DNA from: Cytidiella melzeri
Taxonomy: Eukaryota; Basidiomycota; Agaricomycetes; Polyporales; Irpicaceae
Assembly (NCBI GenBank): GCA_022592445.1
Contig: JABYQR010000065.1
Span: 94,599 to 158,598, forward strand
Reading direction: 5' to 3'
Length of the DNA: 64,000 nt
The notes beneath the pieces are model-generated. The model had not been told where the DNA came from. It was given only the letters and a program-made list of their open reading frames with translations, and ran no database searches. The position numbers and the translations under genes were made by a program. Shown in pieces: positions 49,701 to 62,100 of the stretch (the first letter of the stretch is position 1; each line of letters begins with the position of its first letter).

Positions 49701-50800
49701 CGACCACTTGTGAGTGCACCGGGGCGAATCGTGACATAGCTCATTACCGTTGAGTCACTCTTCCGCCAGTCCTGCTTCAGCTCAGCATCCGTCCTATCCT
49801 TCAAGTTGAGCGACGAAGATATGGCTTGGCTTTGCAGCAGCTGGATTGCTGCAGACATGCCAGGACTGCGAGCCGTCGCAGGAGGTGTCAGTTCTTCGCC
49901 TGTCTCAGTCTGGGAGGGCCTCTTCCACACCTGCGTTTGTGTGGGCTTTGGTGGTAGCGCCGGAGGAAAACCACTGGAATCCTGGGCCGCGAGGGTTTGC
50001 GGGGACTTCTTGGGAGGCTTTTGGAGCTGCAGCAGTCGTTTAGTTCGGCTTGGACGACGTGCAAGGGGGACTTCAGTCTGCACCTGGAGGTCATCAACAG
50101 ATGACGCGGGCGTCGACAATACACTGGACGTCGCGGATACATTTTGTGCATGTTCCTTGCCCGTACTGAAACTCAGGTCCTGAGCATTTGCAAAGACAGC
50201 AGTGACGTCTTCAGACTTCTTGCGACGGCCGCCCCATATGCGTTTCAGCGGATTGGAGGACGGCGAAGGAAGCGACGCGCCGATAGCGTATGCCTGGGTA
50301 GCTGGAGACTGAGGGGGGGATTCGGCTGTCGAGGTCGCTTGGCCCATAGAAGCGGGAGTGGTAGAGCGGGGGGCGGGAGAGATGGCGACAGGGAAGAAGC
50401 GGTTCTTTGGCGAGGAGCTGAGAGCACGGCTTGACAAGGAATGATCGGACGATGTAATATCAGGCCGACTAGAGTTGAAAGAGGGCGCTGCGGGAAGTCT
50501 AGAAGCTGGTGCGTACGAGGGAAAGGATGGGGCTAGGGAGAACGGGGACTGTGACACGGGCACAGCAGGCGTGTTTGACTGTTGTTGGGTAGCGCGGGCC
50601 TGTGTTTCCTTCTTCCGATTAAGATACCCGCGATACATTGTTGTGCAAATAGCAAGGGGGTATTGGCTGAAACGTATGTGGCCCAGCCTTCGACCTGCAG
50701 ACTGCCTTGAGGTGTATGTGCCACTGATCACCCTCTTTGTGAAAAGGGGATTGTTCGTCGTGCGCTGTGATGTCGGTGTTAGAGATCTGGAAGAACGCAA
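46717..50800 (-). CDS. RhoGAP-domain protein
   Basis: RhoGAP proteins switch off Rho-type GTPases and so shape polarity and the cytoskeleton. The first exon (48590-50800) codes a long disordered Ser/Pro/Thr-rich region. The RhoGAP domain then starts at VLFGKELRACVQETAIKGVL and continues through GMEEEGLFRRSING with the Arg finger, LRSAFDTGADYEL, ASIFKAFLRELPESLLTSSL, IAQLPIENRDLLFTVVELIN and MPLGNLLLLFCPSMGI. Two introns fall in the domain: 48552-48601 (after CG of the Arg codon) and about 48335-48405 (Glu|Leu-Pro-Glu). The C-terminal 400 residues are again disordered and Ser-rich, ending at 46717. The true start may be the Met at about 50639 (MYRGYLNRKK) rather than 50800. Total length is roughly 1,270 residues. 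Target GTPase unknown. Confidence 0.87.
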
Positions 50801-51524
50801 GTTTGTGGTTCAAGGTGATAGAATCTCATCGGAAAGGAATGAGGATGCAGCGAGGTGGGGCGTACCTATACTTGAATTACCCGCGTCGAACGACGATCCG
50901 GTGCAGTATTGTGACTCTCACGACGGCATAGAAAAAGACTGCGAGGCTGCAGACAGATGTTCTGCCTTATAACCTTTTCCGTGTGCGTGGTGGCCGTGGT
51001 TGAGGCTGTCGTGGTTGTTAGAAACAATGTTTGAGATGGAAAAGGTCGTTGGTAGGAGCGAGCGGAGTAGCGGTGGCCGGCTCGCCGGTTAAGCGCCGTA
51101 GCCAGCGTCCCACTGACACTCTCCGGGACTCATGCCTCCCGCCGTACCTGCCAGTGAGAGTTACATAAATTGCACGCTTTGTTCCATCTCTTTGTGTGGC
51201 CGCATGCTGTGGTACTTAGCAGCGGCAACCATCGCACAAGATGATCACAGGCCATGAATGTCTTGTTGATTCATTGATACCAACGTCCCACGTTCATTTG
51301 CTAAACCACGACTCCCTCATGCACAGATCTCTGATAGAAATGTATACACTCTAATCTATCCTACAGCTCCTGCAGGTCCACTACAAGTCTACAGCGAACT
51401 ATTCAACATTGCCCTTTGCACCAAGTGCCTCACCACGTCCTTCTCTTCTCTTCGTCTCCATCCTACGGTCGGATGATACCGGCAGGACTCGCCCACACTA
51501 GGTGAAGATGATCACTTTCTGCGC
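50801..51524. other. Intergenic region, RhoGAP promoter and carrier 3' end
   Basis: No coding feature is supported. A pyrimidine-rich strand near 51000-51080 and AT-rich stretches near 51330-51400 fit a promoter and a 3' UTR. Confidence 0.4.
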
Positions 51525-52983
51525 TCACGAAGCTCCAAGAAGATCCTTCACTAGCTCGTACGTGAAGAACGATGTGGCAATACTAGGGGCGACTTTGACT
51601 AGAATATTCACGTGAAGTATCAGCCACTAGCAACAAAGCAACACGGTCGAGAGACTTACGCAGGTTTGGCCCTAGCCCTCTGTAAAGCCCTTTGATGCCC
51701 TCTGTTCGCATGATGCTAAACAGCGCGTCCATGGCACCGTTATATTTAACGCCCAGCGCATCCATACCCGTCACCTGCATCTTCCGTCGCAGAACGTCGA
51801 AAGGATATGTCAGCGTTTGTGACACCGACCCTGCAAGCGCTCCGCAGGTCAATTTCCGCACAACGCTACTCTTTCCTGGAGGTGTGATGACCCCACGCAA
51901 TGCTTCATATGCAGCAAAATTGATGCCTGTCAATCCATCTGTTCAGCGTCGCGAACAAACGCAGATGCTGCTACTCACCAACGTAAGGAGCCACACCCAT
52001 GGCTGTTGGTATCAGGCCTCTATATAAGGCGCGCGCGCCGCCTTCATCTCTCATTACCTTCATTGTCATGCCCCAGACGGTCAGATCTGCAGACGTGAAT
52101 GCCTGCGCCACACCTCCCGTCCGTGATACCGCCGCGGCCGCCGTACGGGCTGAAGAGTGATGTCCAGATGCTAACGACGGTGTCGTCGCGGTTGAGGTAG
52201 CCTGTGATAGTGACATATGTGCCGGTATTGACGCGGTCGCAATGGATAGGCGGGAGCGGACAAGGTCAAGAGGATAGGTTGTACCTAGTTGACACTCAGC
52301 GATGTGCGGGTTCGGGTGACATGGATGTAAATCTACGTACATACGGATGTGATGCCCGCGAGGGCGCCGCTCACCAGACGTGTCGGGGTATCTAGTTGTT
52401 TCGCCCCGTAATTGGTGAACCACTTGAACACTTGGGTCAAACGGTCAGTCTTCATGGGCGATGCACATGGAGTCTGCTTACTTTCTTTAGTTGTTCGTAT
52501 GCTGTGAATTGAACGGCGCTTGGAAATTGTGAATAGTAGGTGAACTTTTCGCGTTGAATACTGAACACAGTAACAAGATGTCAATTACCTGTACGGTATG
52601 ATGCGTAGGCAGTTAATGCCGTTGCCTCTCATGAAGCCTTTGAAGCCCTCCTCCTTCCACATTCGAGTCAAGCTGGGCCATACTCCCTTGTACTGCCCGT
52701 CCCCTGGAGGTTGGACTTGCCTGAATTTTGGAAACGTTATAATCGGTTACACAGAGAGACTGGAGACGCACTGTATGATTTTTAGCCGTTCTAGCGGACT
52801 GACCACCGTACGCGACGTGGCTCCGGCGACTCCGCCAGCGATGAAGTACGACATGATCTGGGGACTCAAAAAAGGTCTGTCAACCTTTTTCTGGCTATCT
52901 TCGACAACTGCAGCGACCGCGACGCTCGTGCTAGTCTCTACGTGCTGCGAAGGTCGTGTACTCTCCGAGGCTGGTGATGTCAT
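51525..52983 (-). CDS. Mitochondrial carrier family protein (YPR011C/SLC25A42-like)
   Basis: Mitochondrial carriers move metabolites across the inner membrane with six helices in three repeats. All three signature motifs P-x-D/E-x-x-K/R are present: SPLERLKII, YPLDLVRSRL and YPFDVLRRKM. The first repeat starts SYFIAGGVAGATSRTVVSPL, which is closest to the adenine-nucleotide-like subgroup (yeast YPR011C, human SLC25A42). The middle repeat carries an unusual Ser/Thr/Ala-rich insertion of about 55 residues before DLTVWGMTMKVMRDEGG. About five introns; the last exon codes KVAPSIATSFFTYELVKDLL and ends at TGA 51525. The start at 52983 gives a short hydrophilic N-terminus. Substrate cannot be fixed from sequence. 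Confidence 0.87.
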
Positions 52984-53471
52984 CTTGCTGTAAAAAAAAG
53001 TCTAGGAATGTGCACTCATAGAAGTAGGTGAGTCTGGGGACTTGCAGGAAGATGACTGGAGCAAGAAAGGTGGAGGGTATACGACTTTATGACAGGGTGG
53101 ATGGAGGAAAGTGTGCTGCAGTGTGCACCGTCTGTGACCCTCGACGGGCTTGAACCAGGTTTCAGTCCCACGTGGCAAGACGCGCCAGACAGTTCGGCCC
53201 GCATCCACCCATGTCCGTCAACCGAGGTTGCGGCCAGTCTTCGGCAGGATGAGAGTCAAAGAAAGGCAGAGCACGCTGGAAGAAATTTGTACACGGAGGC
53301 AAGATATTAGGTACAGTTGCTGCAAATGGGAGCACAACACTATCAACACAGCGAGACCATTGATGCCACCGCTATTTCAAGACATAATCTCACGGTACCA
53401 TCCTCTCCTTCGCTCGTACCGGCATCGGTCTCTTTTGAGCTGACGAAATGTCAGCTAAGCAGTAGCGCAGA
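52984..53471. other. Intergenic region, carrier promoter and RGG-protein 3' end
   Basis: I see no gene. A 28-bp purine-rich tract near 53060-53110 is the only notable composition. Confidence 0.35.
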
Positions 53472-55462
53472 TCATGCAGCGACCGGTGGTGGCCCTCCAG
53501 ATCCGCCGCGAGCTTCCTGGAAGCCGCCTAAAAAGATCCCGTTGTAAAACAACTGTAGCTGATGTAAATAGCGACAAGACATACCTCGTCCACGCCCGCG
53601 TCCCCGTCCTCGGTGCTCTCCATCTCTGCCACGCCATTCCTCGTTTGACCTACCACGCCAATTTCCGCGCTCTCCGCCTCGATCACTACCTCGCCAGCCG
53701 CCACGTTCACCTTCACGGTCACCTCGCCATCCGCGACCGCCACGTTCACCACGATCACCACCACGGAAATGACCGCGTTCGCCTCCGCGATGTCCTCTGA
53801 ATGAGCCACGTTCACCACCGCGACCTCCGCGCCCACGTCCGCGTCCGCGGTGCGCCGCTTGGAACCCGTTCTCAGTGTGTTCGCCGTTCATAGGTGCTGT
53901 CGGTGTTTCAGGGAGAGGTTCGGGAGCGGGAGCGGGGGTGCCTGTGGATGAAGAACCAAATCTGTCATGTAATGAGGAAATAGGAGGAAGACCTTGGTCT
54001 TCCTCGTCGGCCCAATTTATCCCAACATTGTCGTTTGCTGCTGATACCTATACAGAGTGAATCCGTTAGTGACTGGCTTGCTGTTTCAAGACTAGTAGAT
54101 TACCCACCTCTTGCGTTGTTGTTATTGTGACAGTTTCCTGAACGAAGCTGTGGCCATTAGCTGTGACCTCGGTGACATTCTGAATGATCTCGACATCGTC
54201 ATCGCTGGGCTCTTGATCCTCTTGATCTTCGCCCTCGAGCTCGTCCTCCTGCACAAATGTGAAGCTCGAGCCAACGCCCGCAGACGCTGGCACGCCTTGG
54301 ATTACTACGTCTTCCTGAGCTGGTTCCTCGGGGATTATGAATTCAACGACCACTTGGGGTTCTACTGAAGCAGGCTCCACAGACGGAGGAGGATTGGTGA
54401 AGAGTTGTGTGATCTCAAGGAGGCGGGAATCTGCTCTGGTTCAGCTCTTATTGGAGAGAGACACATGGAAACGCTCACATGAGACACCCTGGTAGTTTCC
54501 TTCGCCGGAGAGGAAGCCTCTAATGACCTCAGCTTTCTTCTCAGAATCATTACCCAGTAGACTCTCAACGGCAGAGAAGACTGCATAAGCTTCTCCTTCA
54601 GAAAGACCCATCGCCAGGGCCACAGAGTCTCCACTTGTAAGCGCACCCTGTAAAGAGACAATCGATAGAAGGTCCGCCGTCTTTAACCGATGTAGGCTCT
54701 GCTGTGGCGTTAGCAATAAATCCCGAACATCGCAGTGAGTTGTGTCCTTACGATAGCAGACGCGACCGCGTCCTGTACTCGTTCCTCCTCGGCCCTTTCT
54801 GCTTCAGCACGTATAGCAGCAACTTCTTGAGCTATCTCTGCCTCATGAACCTAGGTGTGAGAATGAGTACCTGGATTCTCTGCGAATGTAGTCAAAGCAA
54901 GGAGCGCACCTCGACAGCCTTTTTAACTTCCTCCAACTCTTTGACAACACCTTCAAGAACTGGAAGGACTTTCAGGGATCGCACTTGGTCGTCGTTGAGT
55001 CTCTCTATCGGTGTAGTCGAGTAGCTCTGTATCCGAGTCTGACAACATGCGTGTCAGGAGACTGGTGCAAGGGCAGACGTCATTCAATGAATACAAAGGA
55101 CGAGTGCGCACGATTTTCTTGTTTGTCGCCTTTACTCTTTTATTCAACATGTCCACCAACGCACTTGGCCTGAGCTCCTTTTCATTCGCAGCCGGGGACA
55201 CTGGTCTTGTGCTGGTCGATCGGACAATGAGCTCTGGGGCAACGGAACCATCCTTGATCTCGCCTTCCGACGGTGCATGATTAATCAAGGCCGCCGCCTG
55301 GGTGTCAGGTACATCGACATGCTCTTCTCCGTGCTCAGAAGTTTTCTTTGCTGATTTGCTCTTCTTTTTCTTCTGTGATTTTGCGACAGCGGCGGGAGGA
55401 GGTGCGCCGGGGACAAGACGTGTAGCGGGAGACAATGGAGTACTTGGTGTCGACATGGTCAA
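53472..55462 (-). CDS. RGG-box RNA-binding-type protein with coiled coil
   Basis: The N-terminus is Pro-rich and then Lys-rich (KSQKKKKSKSAKK). A conserved helical segment follows (ALVDMLNKRVKATNKKI ... RIQSYSTTPIERLNDDQVRS), then a coiled coil (GVVKELEEVKKAVEVHEAEI, VAAIRAEAERAEEERVQD). A helical domain (LSLLRLHSLLASGAL, SAVESLLGNDSEKKAEVIRG) and an acidic region come next. The C-terminus is about 110 residues of RGG/RGR repeats, closing with GGSGGPPPVAA at TGA 53472. The layout (helical N-terminus, acidic middle, RGG tail) resembles caprin-type RNA-granule proteins, but I would not assign orthology. Introns lie near 55050-55000, 54850, 54700, 54430 and 54060, and the last is about 53530-53588. 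RNA binding is inferred from the RGG tail. Confidence 0.75.
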
Positions 55463-55920
55463 TGCGTTGTTCTGTCGCTATGTTCTGTAGCGAGCAGTTG
55501 GTTGTGTGTTGAGAGTAAGAGAGATCTGTGATTTGCGTGAGGGGAGACCTCCGAAATCAAGGTTCAACAACGTTCCCACGATGGGCCGTCACTAGCTTCA
55601 CTCAAGGACGACAAGTTTGACACTTAAACGACTCTTTCATATGTTACGACGTCTCAGAGCTATAACGCAGAAATTACAGGAAATACCGCAAACAAGACGT
55701 CGATGTCCACAGTGAACATTTAATCTGCATCACCAGCTACGTGAGCGTGTCCTTCGTCGGCCGGTACCAGAACTGCTCAAGACATGCGTGATACAGGTGT
55801 GTTCATTCAGTCTTACATGATCCAGATGGTATGCTCAATGCGTTCAAGATACAGCGGAAGGCAAAGCGGCGAGGCTGACAGACGGCCATGGTCAAATAGC
55901 TCAGTAGGCTGACTTGCTGC
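55463..55920. promoter_or_regulatory. Divergent promoter region, RGG protein / BTB protein
   Basis: The 458-bp head-to-head gap contains no ORF of interest. No specific site stands out. Confidence 0.4.
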
Positions 55921-57209
55921 ATGGCTTATTTCGCATTCGTTGGACTTTCGCACCTCACGGTCTTCCCACTCACGCTGCTTACCATGTCTCTGAGTCCGTT
56001 GATGAATCTCTATGAAGTGGACTTCAGCTCCAATGCGCACACTCCGAATCCCTGCACCGATGCCTTTGCAAATCATAAATCGACAGAGTTCGAGGTCCCT
56101 ATCCGTCACCCGGAATTGTGCTTTGTGGATGGCAGTGTGGCAATTCTCTGCGGACGCCAGTACTTCTTGGTACACCTGAGCCTGCTGTCTCTCCACTCGA
56201 CCATTCTCAAGCGGATGGTGGAGGCCGCGTTCAAGGACGACACTAGCCAAAGGATAGAGGGACGACCGGCGCTCGTTCTCCCCCACATGCCAGGCGAGAT
56301 GTATATCTTTCTGAAGGCGATCTATGGGTACGTGTTCCACTCCTGTATATTCTCTTCTATTTCATATCTGATAGTGAACATTCACGCGAAATACCCAGTC
56401 TAATCAAGCAAACGGATGTTACGCCATTCCCCATCGCTTCTGCTCTTTTGAGGCTGGCAACCATTTATGAAGCGGCCACTGTTCGCAGCGAAATCATCGG
56501 CCTATTTCAAGCTACATGGACAATGAGTCTTCCTCAGTGGGAGATTCGAGAGAAGAATGCGACGGATACCGACGGCGTCTATTCCCCTCGTGATTCAATG
56601 GCTCATCCCATGTAAGCTCTGAAAACAACATGCACTTCCTTTGATGCCACTTACACATTTGGTAGTGCTGTTGTGGACCTTGCCAGACAGACGAACGTGC
56701 CAGAATTACTACCATCGGCTTTCTACGATTTATCGCGATATCTTCCCAGTCAGCTATCTGCAGGTTATACGGACCAGGACACAGGCGTTGTGCACTACCT
56801 ATCACAGGAGGATTTGTTTAGGGTCTTTCGAGGCAAAGAGCAAGCTGCTCGGTACTTTTCCACGTTCATCGTCAAGGAATTGGAAGGACGTGTGGCCTCT
56901 GAATGGTGTCACAACAGGGCAGAACTCCAGCCTGCTCGCAAGCGACGATGTCAAGTGGCCTACGAAGCCGTTACTTATGCTCTGATTCGGGACGTCAATG
57001 GGCTCGTGCTCAATCGCAACTCAGATCCACTGTATGCGATATCGGACAGCTTGCTCATGCAAACGCGGGATGACTTGCCTGGATTAGATAATCGTGCAAC
57101 GGTCCGCGCATGTGAGGCTTGTAGGCTGGAATATGCGGCTGTCGTCGAGGCTGCGAGGGAAGAGTTCTGGAGGAGGCTGCCTGAGTGGTTTGAGCTTGAA
57201 AGTCCCTAA
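55921..57209 (+). CDS. BTB-domain protein
   Basis: This is a BTB/POZ protein of the type expanded in Agaricomycetes, often thought to act as protein-interaction or ubiquitin-ligase adaptors. The BTB core reads FVDGSVAILCGRQYFLVHLS, LLSLHSTILKRMVEAAF, LVLPHMPGEMYIFLKAIYG, then LIKQTDVTPFPIASALLRLA and a helical C-terminal half. Introns are about 56329-56399 (TATGG|gtacgt...cag|TCTAATC) and about 56611-56665. The C-terminal part has a Cys pair in VRACEACRLEY. The start may be 55921 or, more likely for a cytosolic protein, the Met at 55984 (MSLSPLMNL). The frame is intact to TAA 57209. Partner unknown. Confidence 0.85.
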
Positions 57210-57859
57210 TTGGGGCTGATGTATCCATGTATTTTTGCTACTTGCTTACTTGTGGAATTTGCAGGATTATTTCTCGGACGTTTTCTACACATACTATTGG
57301 ACTGAGAAAATGTGGGAGTGTCACATTCGACGTGATATGTGACAGGTCGCGTCCACCAGCAAGGCGCTACACTCCAAGCGAATGCGATGTCGGGCGGATA
57401 TGAGCGCGGCGTATGTCGTCGCGGCGACGAAAGGAGGGAATGTGGCGGTTTGAGGGATGGGCGTGCGACGAAAAAAATAAACATCACTGAGATGGGTGTG
57501 AAACGTCGCTCCGACAACCAGCCCCATCATATAATCTGTCTATAGCCAGTTTATCTAGACCAGCAATAATGGACATCCAGCGTACATAATTATCATTATA
57601 TGCACAGTTCAACTATCTGACCACCATATTATGTGTGATTGAACATGCACAGTGCGAGCAGAAGCCGCGAGAGACTCGGGCAATAGACATTTTGATCTCA
57701 CTTTGCTTGAGCTGGGATGGACAGCGCGGAATGAACAAATGACATATTCGAACAACAACAACTTGTAAATACAGCTAATTCAAAGTACAATCATACAACG
57801 CGAGCTGCCCCTGTAGTTCCGTCCAAATATCCTGCGATTCTCCTCGCGCGTACGTGCAG
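57210..57859. other. Convergent intergenic region, BTB / unknown gene
   Basis: A 650-bp gap with AT-rich stretches at 57540-57640 and 57730-57790. No gene is supported; the ORFs here are short and in unlikely frames. Confidence 0.4.
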
Positions 57860-58534
57860 CTACAGGTTCAGGTAGGAGCTTCTGTGCTGGGCCAGGGCAC
57901 GCTTCGGCTTGAAGCGCGCCATCCAGGAGTCGAGGAAACTGCCTTCGAAAGGAATGCCGGTGTTCCAATCAGGCCAGTTGGGGCCAGCAGGAAAATCGGG
58001 GTAGGTGCCGACGAACCCATCCAGTACAGCGAAACACCCCACGACCACTGGGGATGTGTTCGGTGCAAGACGGTTGTGAGGAGCCCAACGCTCGACGCCG
58101 TCGAGGAGCGATTTCCAGGATGCGAACGGCTCGCAGTTGAAATGATCGAGGGTGGTTGCAAACGTGAGCGGGTAGTCCGAGTCGGTCTCCTGTGCTGAAT
58201 GTATGAGGTGCATGTCGCTCGACGCAAGCGCGATGTTACTTACCGGTGGGAGGGTGACCGCAAAGTCACAATCGGCCTCTTCACCTTTCACCTTTGCGGG
58301 GCGCACTGTTGCCGTGAGAAAACCAGCAGCCTCAGGAGGCACTGCAACTGTTACTGTGAGGGGCTGTGAGGATGTCAGTGTTCGAGCGAAGCGTGAATTA
58401 AGAAATGAGCTTACCACGGAGTCCAATGCGCGCGATAAGCCGTGGATTTCGATCCACAAGGGAACACGGCGGAAGTCGTCAGCCCCTTCGCCGTGTTGGG
58501 GCGGTCCAGCATTGACCATGAGAACGGTCGCCAT
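57860..58534 (-). CDS. Hypothetical protein, about 190 aa
   Basis: The Met at 58534 starts ATVLMVNAGPPQHGEGADDF. Two in-frame GT-AG introns (51 nt near 58361-58414, 54 nt near 58188-58241) remove segments that would otherwise be translated. The spliced protein has a beta-rich N-terminal half (PLTVTVAVPPEAAGFLTATV) and an aromatic C-terminal half (HFNCEPFASWKSLLDGVERW, YPDFPAGPNWPDWNTGIPFE). No domain is recognised and there is no signal peptide or membrane helix. A longer ORF start exists at 58636 but would add an unlikely leader. Function unknown. Confidence 0.6.
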   Translation of the reverse strand: MATVLMVNAGPPQHGEGADDFRRVPLWIEIHGLSRALDSVVSSFLNSRFARTLTSSQPLTVTVAVPPEAAGFLTATVRPAKVKGEEADCDFAVTLPPVSNIALASSDMHLIHSAQETDSDYPLTFATTLDHFNCEPFASWKSLLDGVERWAPHNRLAPNTSPVVVGCFAVLDGFVGTYPDFPAGPNWPDWNTGIPFEGSFLDSWMARFKPKRALAQHRSSYLNL

Positions 58535-58809
58535 GGTCGAGGAGGAGGAGAGTGGGAGATGTGGAGAGGGCTGGCAACGCTGAGCAAAACGTTGACAGAG
58601 GGGAGAAAGCAACGCCAAGGGAGTTCGCACGGTCACGTGCGCTTCTCCGTCGATCTCAAAGCATCGATGGGCTCGTACAGTCCTCTCCTTTCTCTACGAC
58701 GTGTGCACGAAGCTTGAGAAACATTGCAAAAGGTGAGGTAAAACAGTCTTGTATTGCACATCTGACCCAACTTACGTTGTGATTGTGCTACCTTTGCTCA
58801 TCAGTCAGC

Positions 58810-59110
58810 ATGTCCGCAAATACTCCAGCTTATGGCTTAGACCCTACAGGTGCGTACTTGAGATTGGCTCCTGTTTCTCTACACACGTCAATAATTTCTA
58901 CACAGTGTGGTCTATAGGCCCCAAGGACCAAGTGACGTGCTTATTGTGTCCGAGCCACAAATGGTCTTCCACTCACAATGGCACGCCGCTACGCTCATAT
59001 TTTATACCGGAGCGGTTTTTGTGGATTGTTGTAGTTCACGACGAGACCCAATCCAACTGCTGGAGGACACAGAGACACTACAGCATTAGGCCGTAGCGAT
59101 TCTTGGACTG
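58810..59110 (+). other. Possible short exon pair of unknown gene
   Basis: ATG at 58810 codes SANTPAYGLDPT, followed by a good donor (gtgcgt) and an acceptor near 58905. Two downstream frames are open to about 59090. It may be the start of the repeated gene that follows or a separate fragment; I cannot decide. Confidence 0.25.
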
Positions 59111-59162
59111 AGGTAAGGTACATCTTCAATTGGATGTATTTTTGCTCACTGGTTGATTAAAT

Positions 59163-62100
59163 ATAGCGTGGTTTTGTTGTGAGCAACCGACAGATGCTAT
59201 GTCCTGTGGCTACCTTCAAGGTTCCCTTTGACAAATTGTATGGGTCATATCCTGAACATGTCCAGCTGTTCTCTGGTATGTCTCAATAACCCACTTAGTG
59301 ACTTTCTCACTTAACTTAATTTGCACAGATGAGTCTCGGAAATACGCCGAAAAATGCCAAATCCCATCGACAACTTGCCAAGGGCAGGATGTGCTACGCT
59401 GTCCAGTCATCGTGTTCATCGATGAGTTTCTGGCAATGTTTCAAAGCAGTGGACAAGCATCATGTTGTCTACGCCTCTAACGCAAACTTGCCACGGGAGA
59501 TGATAGAAAAGGAATTCTCGGTCAAGTTTGTTATCGTCACAATGCGTCTCCAATAGAGCTTGCAAAGGCTGATCTGTGACTCCATAAAGTAAGTACAGTC
59601 CTGAATTCTGCTGCAGAAAAATTATACTGTACTTTACTTACTTCTCAATAGTTCAGCAGCCCCAGAATGGTGTTGAGGCTGGGACTGCAAGTATGAACGA
59701 AGAGTTTTGTTGCTTCCATATTGCTTTTTTTTTGGTGGCGACAATCCCATGCAAGCAGAGGAATGCAGTCACAACGGGCTTGGTTGTAATCTCTTTTGCC
59801 GAACTTGCAAAGTTTGGTGGTACCAAGGCTCATAAAGCCTCAGAAGAAGGCTTTCTTGAGTTATTCTCTGTATATTTCTTTCTCTCTATTTTCTTTTCAA
59901 GAGTCAAGGTTGGGAACCTGATTTTTTGTGCTACTGTAGGAAGGCCCACTTCGAACACCACATGAAACAGACGCAGAAATTCGAAGACAGCTCAGCATGT
60001 CTGTTCTCCCTGGAGCTCAGGCAAGGTTGACAGCGCACGTCAGGCCACTGGTGTTTGGGACTAGGATTCACAGCATCATTCATACCTTGATTGAGATGGG
60101 TAAACAGCTTCGGAAGGCACGGCCAGACAATTCCCAGGCATCTGAGATGCAATACGAAAGCAGCTTGAGACAGAGCTAGATCGCCTACTTCAGCCACATT
60201 CCGTGGATGACTGGATTACCCATTGCTTGGACTAGCCGGTCAGTTTCCACAATATTCATGTTACCATTGATCTCATATATCATTCAAGGAGTTAACATTC
60301 ACATGGATACACCTACTGAGATACTACACACAGTGCTGCTAGGTGTTGTCAAGTACTTCTGGGGCCAGACTGTTCATATCATCGAAAAAGCAAAGTCGCT
60401 TGCTTTACTTGAAGCACGAATGGAGTCACTCGCGGTGCATGGCCTCAATCTCCCTGCGTTTGTTCCAGCATACATCTGCCATTACCGTGGGGGTCTTATT
60501 GGAAAGCATTTCAAGAGCCTTGCTCAAGTAATGCCATTCCTCATTCATGACCTAGTTCCTCAGGATGTACTTGATGGATGGAATGTGATTGGAGAACTGG
60601 TTGTTCTTCTCTGGCATACAAGTATTGAGGACCGAGAAGTATACTTGGCATGTTTCATTTTATTTTATGGTGTTGCACTATCTCATTGCTGCTGTAGGCC
60701 CATCTATCTAGGACCATTCAAGACCTTCTCAATATCACTGCAAAATGTGCACCGAGCATTCTCATCACCAAGCCAAAATTCCACTTCCTAGTCCATCTTC
60801 CAGCATACATCCGCCGTTTTGGCCCTGCCATTCTCTTTTCACAGAACGCTATGAGAGCTTCAACCACGTATTCCGGCTTTCATGCATCCACAGCAATCGG
60901 CAATCACCCAGTCACGACTCCTGTAAGACCTTTGCTGCACAGGACGCTGTCAAGCATGTGGCCCTTGGTGGATTCTGGTATGATGCCGAGAAGAAGACTT
61001 GGAGATCTGCAGGTCATGGAGTCCGGGACTACATGAGGGATCATCCAGAAGAGAAAGCACACCTGGGTTATAAAGAAACCAAGCCTGTTATTTCTGGTAT
61101 GATTCTGAAGATGCTACACTATCTCTGTGACTATACTGATAATTATGCTAGGATCTGCACACCTACCCAAGTCACAGCAGAGACATTCGATGTCTGTTAC
61201 ATGGGCACAAACATACTCCTCAACAGTCACTAGCAGCTCACCCTCAGCTCAACTTGCTGCCCATGGACTGGACACACGACGCTACTTCAAGGTTGAGTCT
61301 ATGACTCTCATCAACGGCGATAAAGCTGTCACTGGGAAAGATATTCTTGTTAAGTATGGTGATAATCAGGTGAGCTATCTTAGTTTTGGTAAATGTTTCA
61401 CTATTATTGAATCTTCTCCTGCTCTTAGTACAAGTTTGCACGTGTTATTGAGATGCTGGTGCCACTGGAAAATGTCTCCCAAGTTTCTCACATCTCTGTT
61501 CAGCTGTTCAAGATAGAGGACACACGACATGAGAAGCTTCGAGTCCCTCGACTGACCTTGACACAAGACACTGCCCTTCTCACACTCCAGGTATGTTGAA
61601 CTCAATTGTACAGCTGTATGTGCTCAGTCAGGGATTATTGCAGGACATCATATGTGCAGTCAATACCCAGCACAATTGCACAGACTCGGACTCCCAATGC
61701 ATAGGAGTGACATTGCATCCTACTCGGCAAGAACGCACCTTCACAGAGCATCGTACCAAGCAAATTGCTCAGCATGCAGAGACACCTCACTTCTTACTCA
61801 ATATCTACTCAATTCACAACTACGAGCAGATTGCTAAAGCTCTTCCTTCATCGCTACGACGGGCTGAGCCAGTTATCCCTGACACAGCAGTTTTAGAAGT
61901 GCGGAAAGCAGCTGTGAAGCACATGGGAGCTCGAAAAGCTGCATCAAAAGCTGCACTTCCACCTTCCAGCACCACAAGGATCACAACACCGATCACTCCA
62001 GCCGCGTTCAATGTGTCCAACGTCGTGACACAGCCTTTACCAGGTACCTACACTCCTTTTGCCTCTCAAGAGAGTGAAGCAAACAGGGGTAAGTGCCAGT

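Noticed and set aside
49182..50434. Several long plus-strand ORFs opposite the RhoGAP gene
   Set aside because: They mirror the Ser/Pro-rich first exon, which is GC-rich and open in several frames; none has a domain.
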